The notes beneath the pieces were generated by a model. It ran no database searches and had not been told where the DNA came from. It worked only from the letters and a program-made list of their open reading frames with translations. From CAZZIZ01 sp964654535 (GTDB lineage: Bacteria; Bacteroidota; Bacteroidia; Chitinophagales; UBA2359), in the NCBI GenBank assembly GCA_964654535.1, contig CAZZIZ010000192.1:1-6487 (forward strand): a DNA stretch of 6,487 nucleotides. The letters are read 5' to 3'. Shown in pieces: positions 1-6,228 of this stretch. How positions within the stretch are numbered: the stretch's first letter is position 1; every line of letters begins with the position of its first letter. Made by a program: the position numbers and the translations under genes.

Positions 1-55
1 GCGTTGGCGATTACAAATCGCCGCTGCGTCCGTTCCGACTGAAAGTCGAAACGAG
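1..55 (+). repeat. REP-like double-hairpin repeat, copy 1
   Basis: This 55-bp unit is identical base for base to 233-287. It holds two hairpins. Hairpin A is GGCGATT (6-12), loop ACA, AATCGCC (16-22), a perfect 7-bp stem. Hairpin B is TTCCGACT (33-40), loop GAA, AGTCGAA (44-50), with one unpaired C. A 10-nt spacer separates them. The layout of paired short palindromes in an intergenic cluster resembles REP/BIME elements, which are known to be moved by Y1 (RAYT) transposases; that assignment is inference, and no transposase gene is present here. The window begins exactly at the repeat, so it may extend further left. Confidence 0.85.
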
Positions 56-62
56 TAAAAGG

Positions 63-120
63 TCTCTCGTTTCGACTTTGAGTCGAAATGCCATGGCGAC
101 GATTTTCAATCGTCATACGT
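63..120 (-). repeat. REP-like double-hairpin repeat, diverged inverted copy
   Basis: Read on the minus strand this is a degenerate copy of the 55-bp unit, and it forms an inverted pair with copy 1. TCTCTCGTTTCGACTTT (63-79) is the exact reverse complement of the end of the 233-290 copy. Hairpin B' is TTCGACT (71-77), loop TTG, AGTCGAA (81-87), now perfectly paired. Hairpin A' is GACGATT (98-104), loop TTC, AATCGTC (108-114). Compared with copy 1, the second stem pair has changed from G-C to A-T on both sides, which is a compensatory change. The spacer between hairpins is again 10 nt, although its sequence differs. A further weak 4-bp stem, CGTC/GACG (118-121/128-131), abuts the gap. Confidence 0.75.
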
Positions 121-132
121 CCTCTAAGACGG

Positions 133-232
133 NNNNNNNNNNNNNNNNNNNNNNNNNNNNNNNNNNNNNNNNNNNNNNNNNNNNNNNNNNNNNNNNNNNN
201 NNNNNNNNNNNNNNNNNNNNNNNNNNNNNNNN
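133..232. other. Assembly gap (100 N)
   Basis: Exactly 100 undetermined bases lie between the inverted repeat copy and the second identical direct copy. A round 100 is commonly a placeholder for a gap of unknown size, so the true distance and content are unknown. Short-read assembly probably broke here because of the repeats. Any open frame reading across this stretch is an artefact. Confidence 0.97.
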
Positions 233-290
233 GCGTTGGCGATTACAAATCGCCGCTGCGTCCGTTCCGACTGAAAGTCGAAACGAGAGA
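233..290 (+). repeat. REP-like double-hairpin repeat, copy 2
   Basis: An exact second copy of the 55-bp unit (233-287), with three more bases (AGA) that also match the inverted copy. Hairpin A spans 238-254 and hairpin B spans 265-282. It ends 4 bp from the TAG stop of the minus-strand receptor gene, so the receptor transcript would run directly into these hairpins. They could mark or protect the 3' end of that mRNA, but no U-tract follows, so this is not a classical intrinsic terminator. Confidence 0.85.
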
Positions 291-294
291 TTCA

Positions 295-2262
295 CTATCT
301 CAACTCCGCATTCCACTCAATCCCCAACGAGAACCAACGACTCGGCAAGCGCGCTCCTAAAATTTCTTGAACTTGAGCATCAAAAACGTTTAAGACTTGA
401 CCAAAAATTTTGAATTGATCATTTTTGATCTTGTAGGCTGCTTTTAAGTTGGTGAGCGAATAGTTCTCTTGAACTTCAGCACCAATTGCTTCTGCAGTCT
501 CGAGGTCGCGGTTTATAAAGTTGTTGGTCGTGCTTATCTGAAATTTCTCAGCGTCATAACTAACAACTAGGCTAACATTATGCGATGGATGGTTCGCCAA
601 GTATCGAGAAACAATTGAATCTTCGTTTGTAGTCCTTAACCAGTTGTAGCCCAATTGTACGTTTAAACGGTCGTAGTTGCTCAGCTCCATAGACTTCTTG
701 GCATAGAGTTCAACACCTACGGTGTTGCTCTCAGAAACGTTTTGAGCGTAGAAGTAATTTTCACCAGCTTGCAAGTTATCTGCGTTCGTAATATCATCAG
801 CATTAGTCAGCCCGTAGTCTATCAAGTTGTTCGCTAGACGATAAAAAACCGTAGCCGAAAATAAACTTGTAGGACTAGCGTAGTAGTCTACACCTAAGTC
901 AGCGGTGTATGCAGACTCCGCCTCCAAATCGGGATTGCCGATGTTTCTTCCCGGAGATAAGTCAGGTATTAAGTGAGAGATAAAACGCTCCGTAAAATCA
1001 CCAGCGCGAATTGAGCGACCTAGTGAACTTCGAATCACCCCAAAGTCAGTTGCATAAGCTAGGCTTATTTGCGGCAAGACTTCAAAGTCAAAATTGTCAT
1101 CATACTCCAAGCGTAAGCTCGTCGTACTCGACAAGCGAGGACTCAATGGATAGTTTAAGATACCATAAACACCTAAGGCGCTATTTTCGTGATCACCGCG
1201 ATCGGAGCTCACAATGCGACGGTGCTGTCCTTGCAGACCCACAGCCAATTTAGCCTGGCTGTTCAAGTAAAACTGATCCGTAATATTCAGATTGAAAAGC
1301 TGAGTCGTATGTACGTTAGGTGTAAATAAAGGATTAAAAACAAAAAGGTCATCCGTGTTTTTATAACCGATGTTTAGCTCTGTTTCGTGCTTTGGTCCTT
1401 TTCGTTTCAAGGCCAGCTGCGACCACCAGCTATCCGTCACCTCTGTCGATTCGTCAAAGGTACTGCGCGTATAAAAATACTTCGCAGCAAAATCGCGCTC
1501 GTCGTAAGAAAGTCGAGCATAAGCGCTCCAATAGTTGTTTATCTGGTAGCCGTATGCGCCAGAGAAAGTCTTAACCGAAAAGAAATTGTTGAACAAGCTA
1601 TCAGGACTATTGCCTAAAGCAAAATTCGGATTAAGCAGTTCCTCTCCAGCCGAGTCCACTGTTCTAAAACTTGCAGAGTACTTATGACGATCTTTTGAGC
1701 CCGCAAAACCTACGTCGGTAATCGCCAGTTTGTTTTCTCCAAAACTCAGATTGCCAGAAGAATGCAAAGCATTGTCGTTAGACTCATTTACGTAAGTCTT
1801 GGTCTTGATATGTATAACCCCACCAACTGCGTCAGCGCCGTAAGAAGCGCTTGCAGGTCCGCGAACAATTTCGATATGATCGATTTCAGCAATGGCAACT
1901 GGAATACTGTTATTAAAATGCGCTGTTAAAGGATCGTTGAAACGAACGTTATCGATAAGTACTAAAACTTGAGAAAAGGTGCTACCACGTATGCCAATAT
2001 CGGTTTGAACACCAAAGCTTTGACGGGCGTTTACATTGACACCAGGAATATAGCGCAGGAGTTCGTCAACAGACTGCACGGGCATTTGCTGAATCTCATT
2101 ACTGCTCAATATGCTCACACTTTTCCCCGTTTCAATTAGAGCTGTTTCAATCCGACTGGCGCTTACCTCAACTTGCTTTAGTTCTACTAAATCTTGGGCG
2201 TTTAGGGTGCAGAGGGCGGTCAGGCAAAGGAACATACCAGACCATAATTTTCTCAGAATCAT
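295..2262 (-). CDS. TonB-dependent outer membrane receptor, BtuB-like
   Basis: This 655-residue protein is a gated outer membrane beta-barrel that imports a scarce ligand using energy passed on by TonB. Residues 1-22 are a signal peptide (basic MILRK start, hydrophobic core, cut at LNA|Q). A plug domain fills roughly 30-155: VEVSASRIE, then PVQSVDELLRYIPGVNV, IGIRGSTFSQVLVLIDN, the IEIVRGPASASYGADAVGG motif and VIHIKTKT. The remainder is an aromatic-rich series of strands ending in RWFSLGIEWNAELR. There is no N-terminal carboxypeptidase-like domain and no SusD partner next to it, so it does not look like a SusC glycan transporter. Size and plug resemble the BtuB/CirA group (cobalamin, iron chelates), but the ligand cannot be read from sequence. 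The ATG has no Shine-Dalgarno sequence, as is usual in the phylum. The gene lies 76 bp after the DUF3010 gene, and no terminator hairpin was seen between them. Confidence 0.93.
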   Translation of the reverse strand: MILRKLWSGMFLCLTALCTLNAQDLVELKQVEVSASRIETALIETGKSVSILSSNEIQQMPVQSVDELLRYIPGVNVNARQSFGVQTDIGIRGSTFSQVLVLIDNVRFNDPLTAHFNNSIPVAIAEIDHIEIVRGPASASYGADAVGGVIHIKTKTYVNESNDNALHSSGNLSFGENKLAITDVGFAGSKDRHKYSASFRTVDSAGEELLNPNFALGNSPDSLFNNFFSVKTFSGAYGYQINNYWSAYARLSYDERDFAAKYFYTRSTFDESTEVTDSWWSQLALKRKGPKHETELNIGYKNTDDLFVFNPLFTPNVHTTQLFNLNITDQFYLNSQAKLAVGLQGQHRRIVSSDRGDHENSALGVYGILNYPLSPRLSSTTSLRLEYDDNFDFEVLPQISLAYATDFGVIRSSLGRSIRAGDFTERFISHLIPDLSPGRNIGNPDLEAESAYTADLGVDYYASPTSLFSATVFYRLANNLIDYGLTNADDITNADNLQAGENYFYAQNVSESNTVGVELYAKKSMELSNYDRLNVQLGYNWLRTTNEDSIVSRYLANHPSHNVSLVVSYDAEKFQISTTNNFINRDLETAEAIGAEVQENYSLTNLKAAYKIKNDQFKIFGQVLNVFDAQVQEILGARLPSRWFSLGIEWNAELR

Positions 2263-2338
2263 TGCTTCAATTTAGTCGACGAAGATGCAAATAAAAATCT
2301 CTAATCAACACTTCATTTGGACCTTAAAAGACATAATC

Positions 2339-2752
2339 TCAGTCGTGAGTTAGCAATAAGTAATAAGCCAATTCAAAGGCCTTGTGCTGAAATTTTTTGA
2401 GCTGTTCGTACTCCAAAATGACCTCCTTCACCTTGGAAGCGAGGGATGCGCTATGGACGATTTGAATCGCGTAATCGCTGGTTTGCATTAACCCTTCTAT
2501 TTTAAAAGACAATGGGCTCCCAGAAAAACGACCCTTGCTGGCGCGTTCTTTTATACCAATAGCGCTAAAGTCTTGATAATTAAAGTAGTTAAATATTTCA
2601 TCGCGAAAAGATTTAACCGACTGCTGATCTTTACTTTTTTCTAGTGTGAAGCGAGCGCAGTCATCGTGTTCTACGGTATAGATATCCGCATTGCCGGACA
2701 AGACGACGCAAGTCACTTGGTCACGTTTCAATTCTATACCACAAACTTTCAC
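2339..2752 (-). CDS. DUF3010 family protein (function unknown), GTG start
   Basis: A 137-residue soluble protein with no signal peptide or membrane segment. It matches the DUF3010 pattern as I remember it: the MKVCGIELK opening, a central IKERASKGRFSG (67-78), FKIEGLMQ (83-90) and a closing KFQHKAFELAYYLL (120-133). The length is normal for the family. The start is GTG (2750-2752). It is the only option, because a TAA stop lies in frame two codons upstream and the family begins at exactly this residue. The opening strand followed by a short turn and a second strand (GIELKRDQVTCVVLS) recalls an RNase H/RuvC-like fold, but this is only a guess and no catalytic set is evident. The start lies 47 bp from the structured block at 2800-3170, so its promoter must sit in that short gap or inside the block, unless it is read through from upstream. 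Confidence 0.88.
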   Translation of the reverse strand: MKVCGIELKRDQVTCVVLSGNADIYTVEHDDCARFTLEKSKDQQSVKSFRDEIFNYFNYQDFSAIGIKERASKGRFSGSPLSFKIEGLMQTSDYAIQIVHSASLASKVKEVILEYEQLKKFQHKAFELAYYLLLTHD

Positions 2753-2799
2753 GCCTTAAAAGTATGCATTGAAACCCAATCCAGCGTTTATTCGCAAAA

Positions 2800-2984
2800 T
2801 GCGTGAGGGATAGCAGAGATGCGACCGAATGGAAGCAGTCGCCTTTGGCTTGCTAGTAAATCCTTACCGCTTGCGGTAGAAGGATTTGCTTTAGCAAGGC
2901 AAGAAGGGGACCGAAGCGAAGCGCAGTCTCGAATAGCCCGACGGGAGCTTTCCGATTTATCGGAAGAAGCGAGCGGCACGCCAA
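2800..2984 (+). repeat. Structured three-box intergenic module, copy A
   Basis: A non-coding module with three boxes: TGCGTGAGGGATAG (2800-2813), AGCCCGAC (2935-2942) and GGCACGCC (2975-2982). GCGTG of box 1 (2801-2805) can pair with CACGC of box 3 (2977-2981), and GGG (2807-2809) with CCC of box 2 (2937-2939), closing the structure. Between boxes 1 and 2 lie a stem GCGAC/GTCGC (2821-2825/2838-2842) and a long hairpin: CTTGCTA/TAGCAAG (2849-2855/2892-2898), AAATCCTT/AAGGATTT (2858-2865/2880-2887) and ACCG/CGGT at the tip. Between boxes 2 and 3 a hairpin is built on TTCCGAT/ATCGGAA (2950-2956/2959-2965). Short frames across it are low-complexity translations of stem sequence and are not believable genes. 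I recall similar boxes between genes in other Bacteroidota but can name no family. Confidence 0.7.
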
Positions 2985-3016
2985 CATCATCAGCTGTATA
3001 TTGAACGTATAAATTA

Positions 3017-3170
3017 TTTTGGGCGTGACCCTTCTTGCTGCGCAAAGGGTCGGGCTGTCGGCCGTCGCTCTGTTCTATTGCTGCCAAAAAGTCTCTCTAG
3101 CTCTAAGGAGCTAAAGACTTTTCTTGCCAGCAACAACAGGAGCTCCACAAAGGCCTCTATCCCTCACGCA
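3017..3170 (-). repeat. Structured three-box intergenic module, copy B
   Basis: On the minus strand this repeats the box order of copy A: TGCGTGAGGGATAG (3170-3157), AGCCCGAC (3056-3049) and CACGCC (3027-3022). GCGTG and CACGC can again pair. The stems between the boxes are unrelated in sequence to those of copy A. A long hairpin spans 3066-3144: GCTCTGTT against AACAGGAGC, TTGCTG/CAGCAA (3078-3083/3128-3133), AAAAGTCT/AGACTTTT (3087-3094/3115-3122) and TAGCTC/GAGCTA (3098-3103/3108-3113) with loop TAAG. Between boxes 2 and 3 is GACCCTT/AAGGGTC (3051-3045/3033-3027). The module begins 13 bp after the stop of the DUF1835 gene on the same strand, so it would be the 3' untranslated part of that mRNA, where it could act in termination, stability or processing. 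That role is inferred from position only. Confidence 0.7.
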
Positions 3171-3183
3171 GATCTAGGCCATC

Positions 3184-3936
3184 TCAATTCATTCCCGATT
3201 TCAAAGCCTCGTAAATATGCTTCACCTGCAAATCACCAAATCCATAAATACTCAGTTCGCTTCTAAACGATTGAAAGACATCAGTAAAAGATACTGCAGG
3301 ATTATCATTGAGCATTTTTTGAATGAACACTCCCGGTCGTCCAAACTGATTTCCCGCATCGTGTCTAGCTATTTCTGCGGTGATAGCAGGTCCTATGTGT
3401 TTAATCGTTTTGGGTAACCAGGGAATGGACTTGCGCAGCGCAACTAAGTCCTTTTTTCTAAAATCCTCCCAGAGCTGAGCGAGAATCTTTATTTCAATAC
3501 TTCCCAACTCTGTTCTGACTGAATGGGCCTTTTCCAATTCCTCAGTTGACAGTCCACCAAAACCATATTGCAAGTTGTTCTCTGGTCGAATCCAATAAGC
3601 TTTCTGGATTTTGTTGCGCTTTAATATTCCGCAGATAAACCAAAAGTTTGCCTGGCAAAACAAATCATCTTCAAACCATAAGTTTACTTCGTGTTGTGGT
3701 TTGAGTAGAATCATTTTACTCAATTCAGGAACACTCTTTTCGATATACTCTTCTATCGGTGTGCTATAGTTTTCTTGCATAAACAAAGCTCGCTTAGAAA
3801 TAAAGTCCTGTAGGTCTTTTCCGATCACAGGACCGTCTACCAAACACTCGCGCATGATAATTTTGTTCCCCGCTATGTTGGCAGGGAATTGTGCGAGCAG
3901 CGCATCACCATTAAGTATGTGAAATATAGCGGACAT
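3184..3936 (-). CDS. DUF1835 domain-containing protein (function unknown)
   Basis: A 250-residue cytoplasmic protein with no signal peptide or membrane helix. The N-terminal part carries the hallmarks of DUF1835 as I know it: HILNGDALL (6-14), MRECLVDGPV (28-37) and NLWFEDDLFCQANFWFIC (85-102, acidic and aromatic-rich). The C-terminal 100 residues are mostly helical and include WEDFRKKDLVALRKSIPWLP (156-175) and YGFGDLQVKHIYEALKSG (231-248). Such a helical tail is common in the family (sometimes DUF3658), but I could not confirm a domain name here. The biochemical role of DUF1835 is not established. The ATG start puts the ILNGDAL motif at the expected distance from the N-terminus. The gene lies 58 bp after the membrane protein gene, with no terminator hairpin between, so cotranscription is possible. 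The structured module B follows its stop codon directly. Confidence 0.85.
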   Translation of the reverse strand: MSAIFHILNGDALLAQFPANIAGNKIIMRECLVDGPVIGKDLQDFISKRALFMQENYSTPIEEYIEKSVPELSKMILLKPQHEVNLWFEDDLFCQANFWFICGILKRNKIQKAYWIRPENNLQYGFGGLSTEELEKAHSVRTELGSIEIKILAQLWEDFRKKDLVALRKSIPWLPKTIKHIGPAITAEIARHDAGNQFGRPGVFIQKMLNDNPAVSFTDVFQSFRSELSIYGFGDLQVKHIYEALKSGMN

Positions 3937-3994
3937 CTATTTTTGTACTAAAGCAAATTCTTAATTTTTCTATCTAAGTCCTGACGTCATTAAT

Positions 3995-4411
3995 CTAACT
4001 TGGTGGAATCATCGAAACGAAGTTAAGTAGGAATATACTAGTCCACAATATAGTGCGCGACCAATTTCTGCGACATAATTCAGTAAAGCTCTCTTCATTA
4101 AAGACACCCTTTGCAAATTGACGATGCAATGGCACCGCTCGTAAGAAAGTCGATAGCCATACCAGAACGATTAAAACAATGTTTATCAAGTGAATGGAAG
4201 AAGCCTCTCGGCTCAATAAAAGTGCGGCGCAAACTAGCTGGCCAAACATAAGTGGAATAACAACAAGGCTAATTCTATTCGAGTAGCTTGAGTGCCATTG
4301 GGTAAAACACTCTTTTTGTTGCGTGGCAAAAGAAGGGTAGATAATAAGCTGGACTATCCAAATAAGTACAAACAACCCAAAGTCGAACAATAGGTCTGCG
4401 GTCGTCAGCAA
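3995..4411 (-). CDS. Small four-helix integral membrane protein, probable TTG start
   Basis: From the TTG at 4409-4411 this is a 138-residue protein with four hydrophobic segments at about 9-28, 47-66, 74-92 and 120-135. Polar motifs sit at the membrane edges: IIYPSF after helix 1, QWHSSYSNR before helix 2, RAVPLHRQF after helix 3 and CRRNWSRT before helix 4. I have seen this arrangement in unnamed Bacteroidota membrane proteins and cannot give a function. Start choice: an ATG at 4484-4486 in the same frame would add 25 residues (MARRIVLCPHKRKRC...), but that stretch overlaps the arylsulfotransferase-like gene by 70 bp and reads as an out-of-frame basic shadow of its conserved tail. The TTG lies 5 bp beyond the TAA stop of that gene and is preceded by AAGGAAA, so reinitiation after termination is plausible. 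The gene itself is more certain than its start. Confidence 0.75.
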   Translation of the reverse strand: MLTTADLLFDFGLFVLIWIVQLIIYPSFATQQKECFTQWHSSYSNRISLVVIPLMFGQLVCAALLLSREASSIHLINIVLIVLVWLSTFLRAVPLHRQFAKGVFNEESFTELCRRNWSRTILWTSIFLLNFVSMIPPS

Positions 4412-4416
4412 TTTCC

Positions 4417-6090
4417 TTAGTGAATTACTTGAACCTTGCGCACATCTCTTTCGTTTATGCGGACAAAGTACAATCCTTCTTGCCAATCGCTCACGTCGAA
4501 AAATTTCGTTCCGCCGCTAGCCTCAAAGCTTTTGGTAAGACGACCTGTTAGATCAAAAATTTCAATAGTGTTGTTTATGAATCCTTCCCACTGTATGGTT
4601 AGACGATCCTGGGCCGGGTTTGGATATACGGCGAGATCGTACCAAACTATATCGTCTATGCTAGAGATAAGGGAAGAGCAAAACTCTTCATCAGGCTCTA
4701 ATTCTATAAAACCTTTAGAACTTAGATCTCTACCTTCAAAGGCTTCAAAGTCGGCTGGATAGCGCTCATTTCTAAAAGTAAGGTTGTTGTTGATTTCTAG
4801 CAAGTCACCTTGCGTTGCCTGAACAGCTGATCCGCCACCACCAATAAAAGGTGTTACGTATTCCCAAACGATTTCTTGGTCGGGCGTAAGCTCTACGCTA
4901 TAACCAAAACGACCCGCGCACATAAGAATATTTCCATTAGGCAAGCACTGGGCACTAGAAAGGCCAGAAGAGAAGAAATCGGTAGGAGTCGGGTGCGTAA
5001 TATTTTCTACCACATCTTCGGGTCCAAAAGTAGTTCCATTAAAAGGAAAGGTGTCGGTGTACATTTCATAACCGTGATCGAAAAAGGTCACGGCAGAAAA
5101 GTCTGGTCCTATTTGATTATTAAACACTAGTATTTGATCAAAGTTCGGATGGATGCCCGTTAAAAAATCATCATTCCATTGGGCGTCGTGGGGGAAGAAT
5201 AATTTTTGATCGCTGGCATCACCCGATTGATAGGCAATGGGGTTTCCCCAGCGATAACGCAAATCGCCCGAAGGTCCGGCAGAAAGGTCAGTATCATTTC
5301 CGCGATCTATTATCCATACTTCATTAAAGTGCGGCACGCACAATAGTATCTGATTGTTAATCGGGTGATAGTCTATGGCATTAATATGGGTCCAGTCTGC
5401 CGGAATGGCGTTCGGAAAAACAAAGTTGAGGTCAATTTTATTGGGACTATCCGCAACAACACCAAAGTTGGCTTTGGTGTCATCGAAATCTTGTACCAAA
5501 TGATCCCAAGCGTGCCACTCCCAAACGATGTCTCCCGTGCTTCCATCAAATTCAATGACCTTGTCGTACCACAATTCTGTTTCACCAAGTATAGAGGTAT
5601 CCCTACCAGCCTGAAGCAAGGCTTCCAATTCTACTTTTTGCCAGGCAACCATAAGTACGTTGCCATTGGGGACTAGTGCAATGTCGTGATGTAATCTTTC
5701 GAATTCGTTATTCAAGGTGTAGGCCCATATAAGATTGTTATCCCAATCGAGCATTTCAACAGTAGCACCGCCACCACCAGCCCATATTGCATCTCCTGCT
5801 ATTGACGCTGGACGTTTACAACGGATTAAATTTCCGTTCGGTAATATATAGGCTGTATTTCCCGGACGTTGGTCATCTGCATCTGGCCAAGTGTGTACAA
5901 TTTCGCCGCAGTTGTCTAATAAGAATACACTGGATTGGTTGTGTGGGTAGATCAAGTTGAATCCATCAAAACTCGCAGAAGGCTCGTAGGATAAAAGACC
6001 GACCGTGTTTTGCGCTGAACTTTGCGCAAAAGAGAAAAAACAAAATAAGCCAATGACAAGTGATCGAAAAAGGTACGCGTTGTGTTTCAT
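4417..6090 (-). CDS. Secreted arylsulfotransferase-like (ASST) protein with T9SS sorting tail
   Basis: A 557-residue exported protein. Residues 1-26 are a signal peptide (MKHNAYLFRS, hydrophobic core, SSA|Q). Residues about 30-470 form a propeller-like repeat domain of the arylsulfotransferase family: repeated PNGN turns (LPNGNLIR 83-90, VPNGNVLM 140-147, LPNGNILM 383-390), each with a paired W-[ED]-[YW] strand such as IVWEWHAW (188-195) and IVWEYVTP (407-414). Candidate active-site residues are LHHD (133-136), WTHIN (233-237) and FPHDAQW (299-305). Characterised bacterial ASST enzymes move sulfate between phenolic compounds through a histidine intermediate; whether this homologue does so is unproven. 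Residues about 485-557 are a type A T9SS sorting domain (VYPNPAQDRL, IEIFDLTGRL, WQEGLYFVRI), so the protein should cross the outer membrane and be released or anchored at the surface. It heads the minus-strand run and lies 5 bp before the small membrane protein gene. Confidence 0.9.
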   Translation of the reverse strand: MKHNAYLFRSLVIGLFCFFSFAQSSAQNTVGLLSYEPSASFDGFNLIYPHNQSSVFLLDNCGEIVHTWPDADDQRPGNTAYILPNGNLIRCKRPASIAGDAIWAGGGGATVEMLDWDNNLIWAYTLNNEFERLHHDIALVPNGNVLMVAWQKVELEALLQAGRDTSILGETELWYDKVIEFDGSTGDIVWEWHAWDHLVQDFDDTKANFGVVADSPNKIDLNFVFPNAIPADWTHINAIDYHPINNQILLCVPHFNEVWIIDRGNDTDLSAGPSGDLRYRWGNPIAYQSGDASDQKLFFPHDAQWNDDFLTGIHPNFDQILVFNNQIGPDFSAVTFFDHGYEMYTDTFPFNGTTFGPEDVVENITHPTPTDFFSSGLSSAQCLPNGNILMCAGRFGYSVELTPDQEIVWEYVTPFIGGGGSAVQATQGDLLEINNNLTFRNERYPADFEAFEGRDLSSKGFIELEPDEEFCSSLISSIDDIVWYDLAVYPNPAQDRLTIQWEGFINNTIEIFDLTGRLTKSFEASGGTKFFDVSDWQEGLYFVRINERDVRKVQVIH

Positions 6091-6157
6091 AAGGTTTAGC
6101 TAAGGTAGGTATTTATTGAGTTTTGGGAGACCGAAGGATATTTTGATTTGTCAATTT

Positions 6158-6175
6158 AAAGCCCCTAAGGGGTTT
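6158..6175. other. Short palindrome in the divergent intergenic region
   Basis: AAA-G-CCCC-TAA-GGGG-TTT forms a 7-bp stem with one bulged G and a three-base loop. It lies in the 138-bp region between the divergent arylsulfotransferase-like gene (ATG at 6090) and the LigD-like gene (GTG at 6229), about 68 bp and 54 bp from them. No gene ends here, so it is unlikely to be a terminator for either. It could be a regulator site or a leftover repeat. Nothing else in the region was convincing. Confidence 0.4.
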
Positions 6176-6228
6176 GAGTCGGTTTATTTAATAGAGGTCA
6201 CTTCTGCAAGACATATTATCTTTACACA

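Noticed and set aside
1..290. CRISPR array
   Set aside because: Only two identical copies are visible, one further copy is inverted and diverged, and there is no regular spacer pattern or cas gene. The double hairpins fit REP-like elements better.
78..413. Open frames crossing the N run
   Set aside because: They exist only because undetermined bases contain no stop codons, and they overlap the repeats and the end of the receptor gene.
1011..1617. Plus-strand open frames of 60-80 codons inside the receptor gene
   Set aside because: They are antisense shadows of a continuous, well-supported receptor coding sequence and show no domain features of their own.
2263..2338. Bacteroidota-type promoter (TTTG, about 19 bp, TAnnTTTG) before the receptor gene
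   Set aside because: The best -7 match is TTTATTTG (minus strand, 2295-2288) with one mismatch, and no TTTG or TTG lies at the right distance. This is too weak to annotate.
2788..3087. Open frame of 99 codons on the minus strand, and a 61-codon frame on the plus strand, across the structured block
   Set aside because: Both translate stems and conserved boxes of the repeat modules, with no domain or hydrophobic pattern. Such frames arise from these repeats and are commonly annotated as spurious short hypotheticals.
2800..3170. Insertion sequence or MITE with terminal inverted repeats
   Set aside because: The outer 14-bp inverted repeat is explained by two convergent modules whose inner boxes are inverted too. 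The flanks (TTCGCAAAA left, GATCTAGGCC right) show no target-site duplication, and no transposase is encoded.
4436..5676. Plus-strand open frames of 84-108 codons opposite the arylsulfotransferase-like gene
   Set aside because: They are antisense to a conserved domain and the T9SS tail. Their products are low-quality basic sequences with no recognisable features.
6091..6228. Promoters for the divergent arylsulfotransferase-like and LigD genes
   Set aside because: TACCTTAG (minus strand, 6107-6100) and TATCTTTA (plus strand, 6217-6224) each resemble a -7 element with one mismatch, but neither has a matching -33 element.
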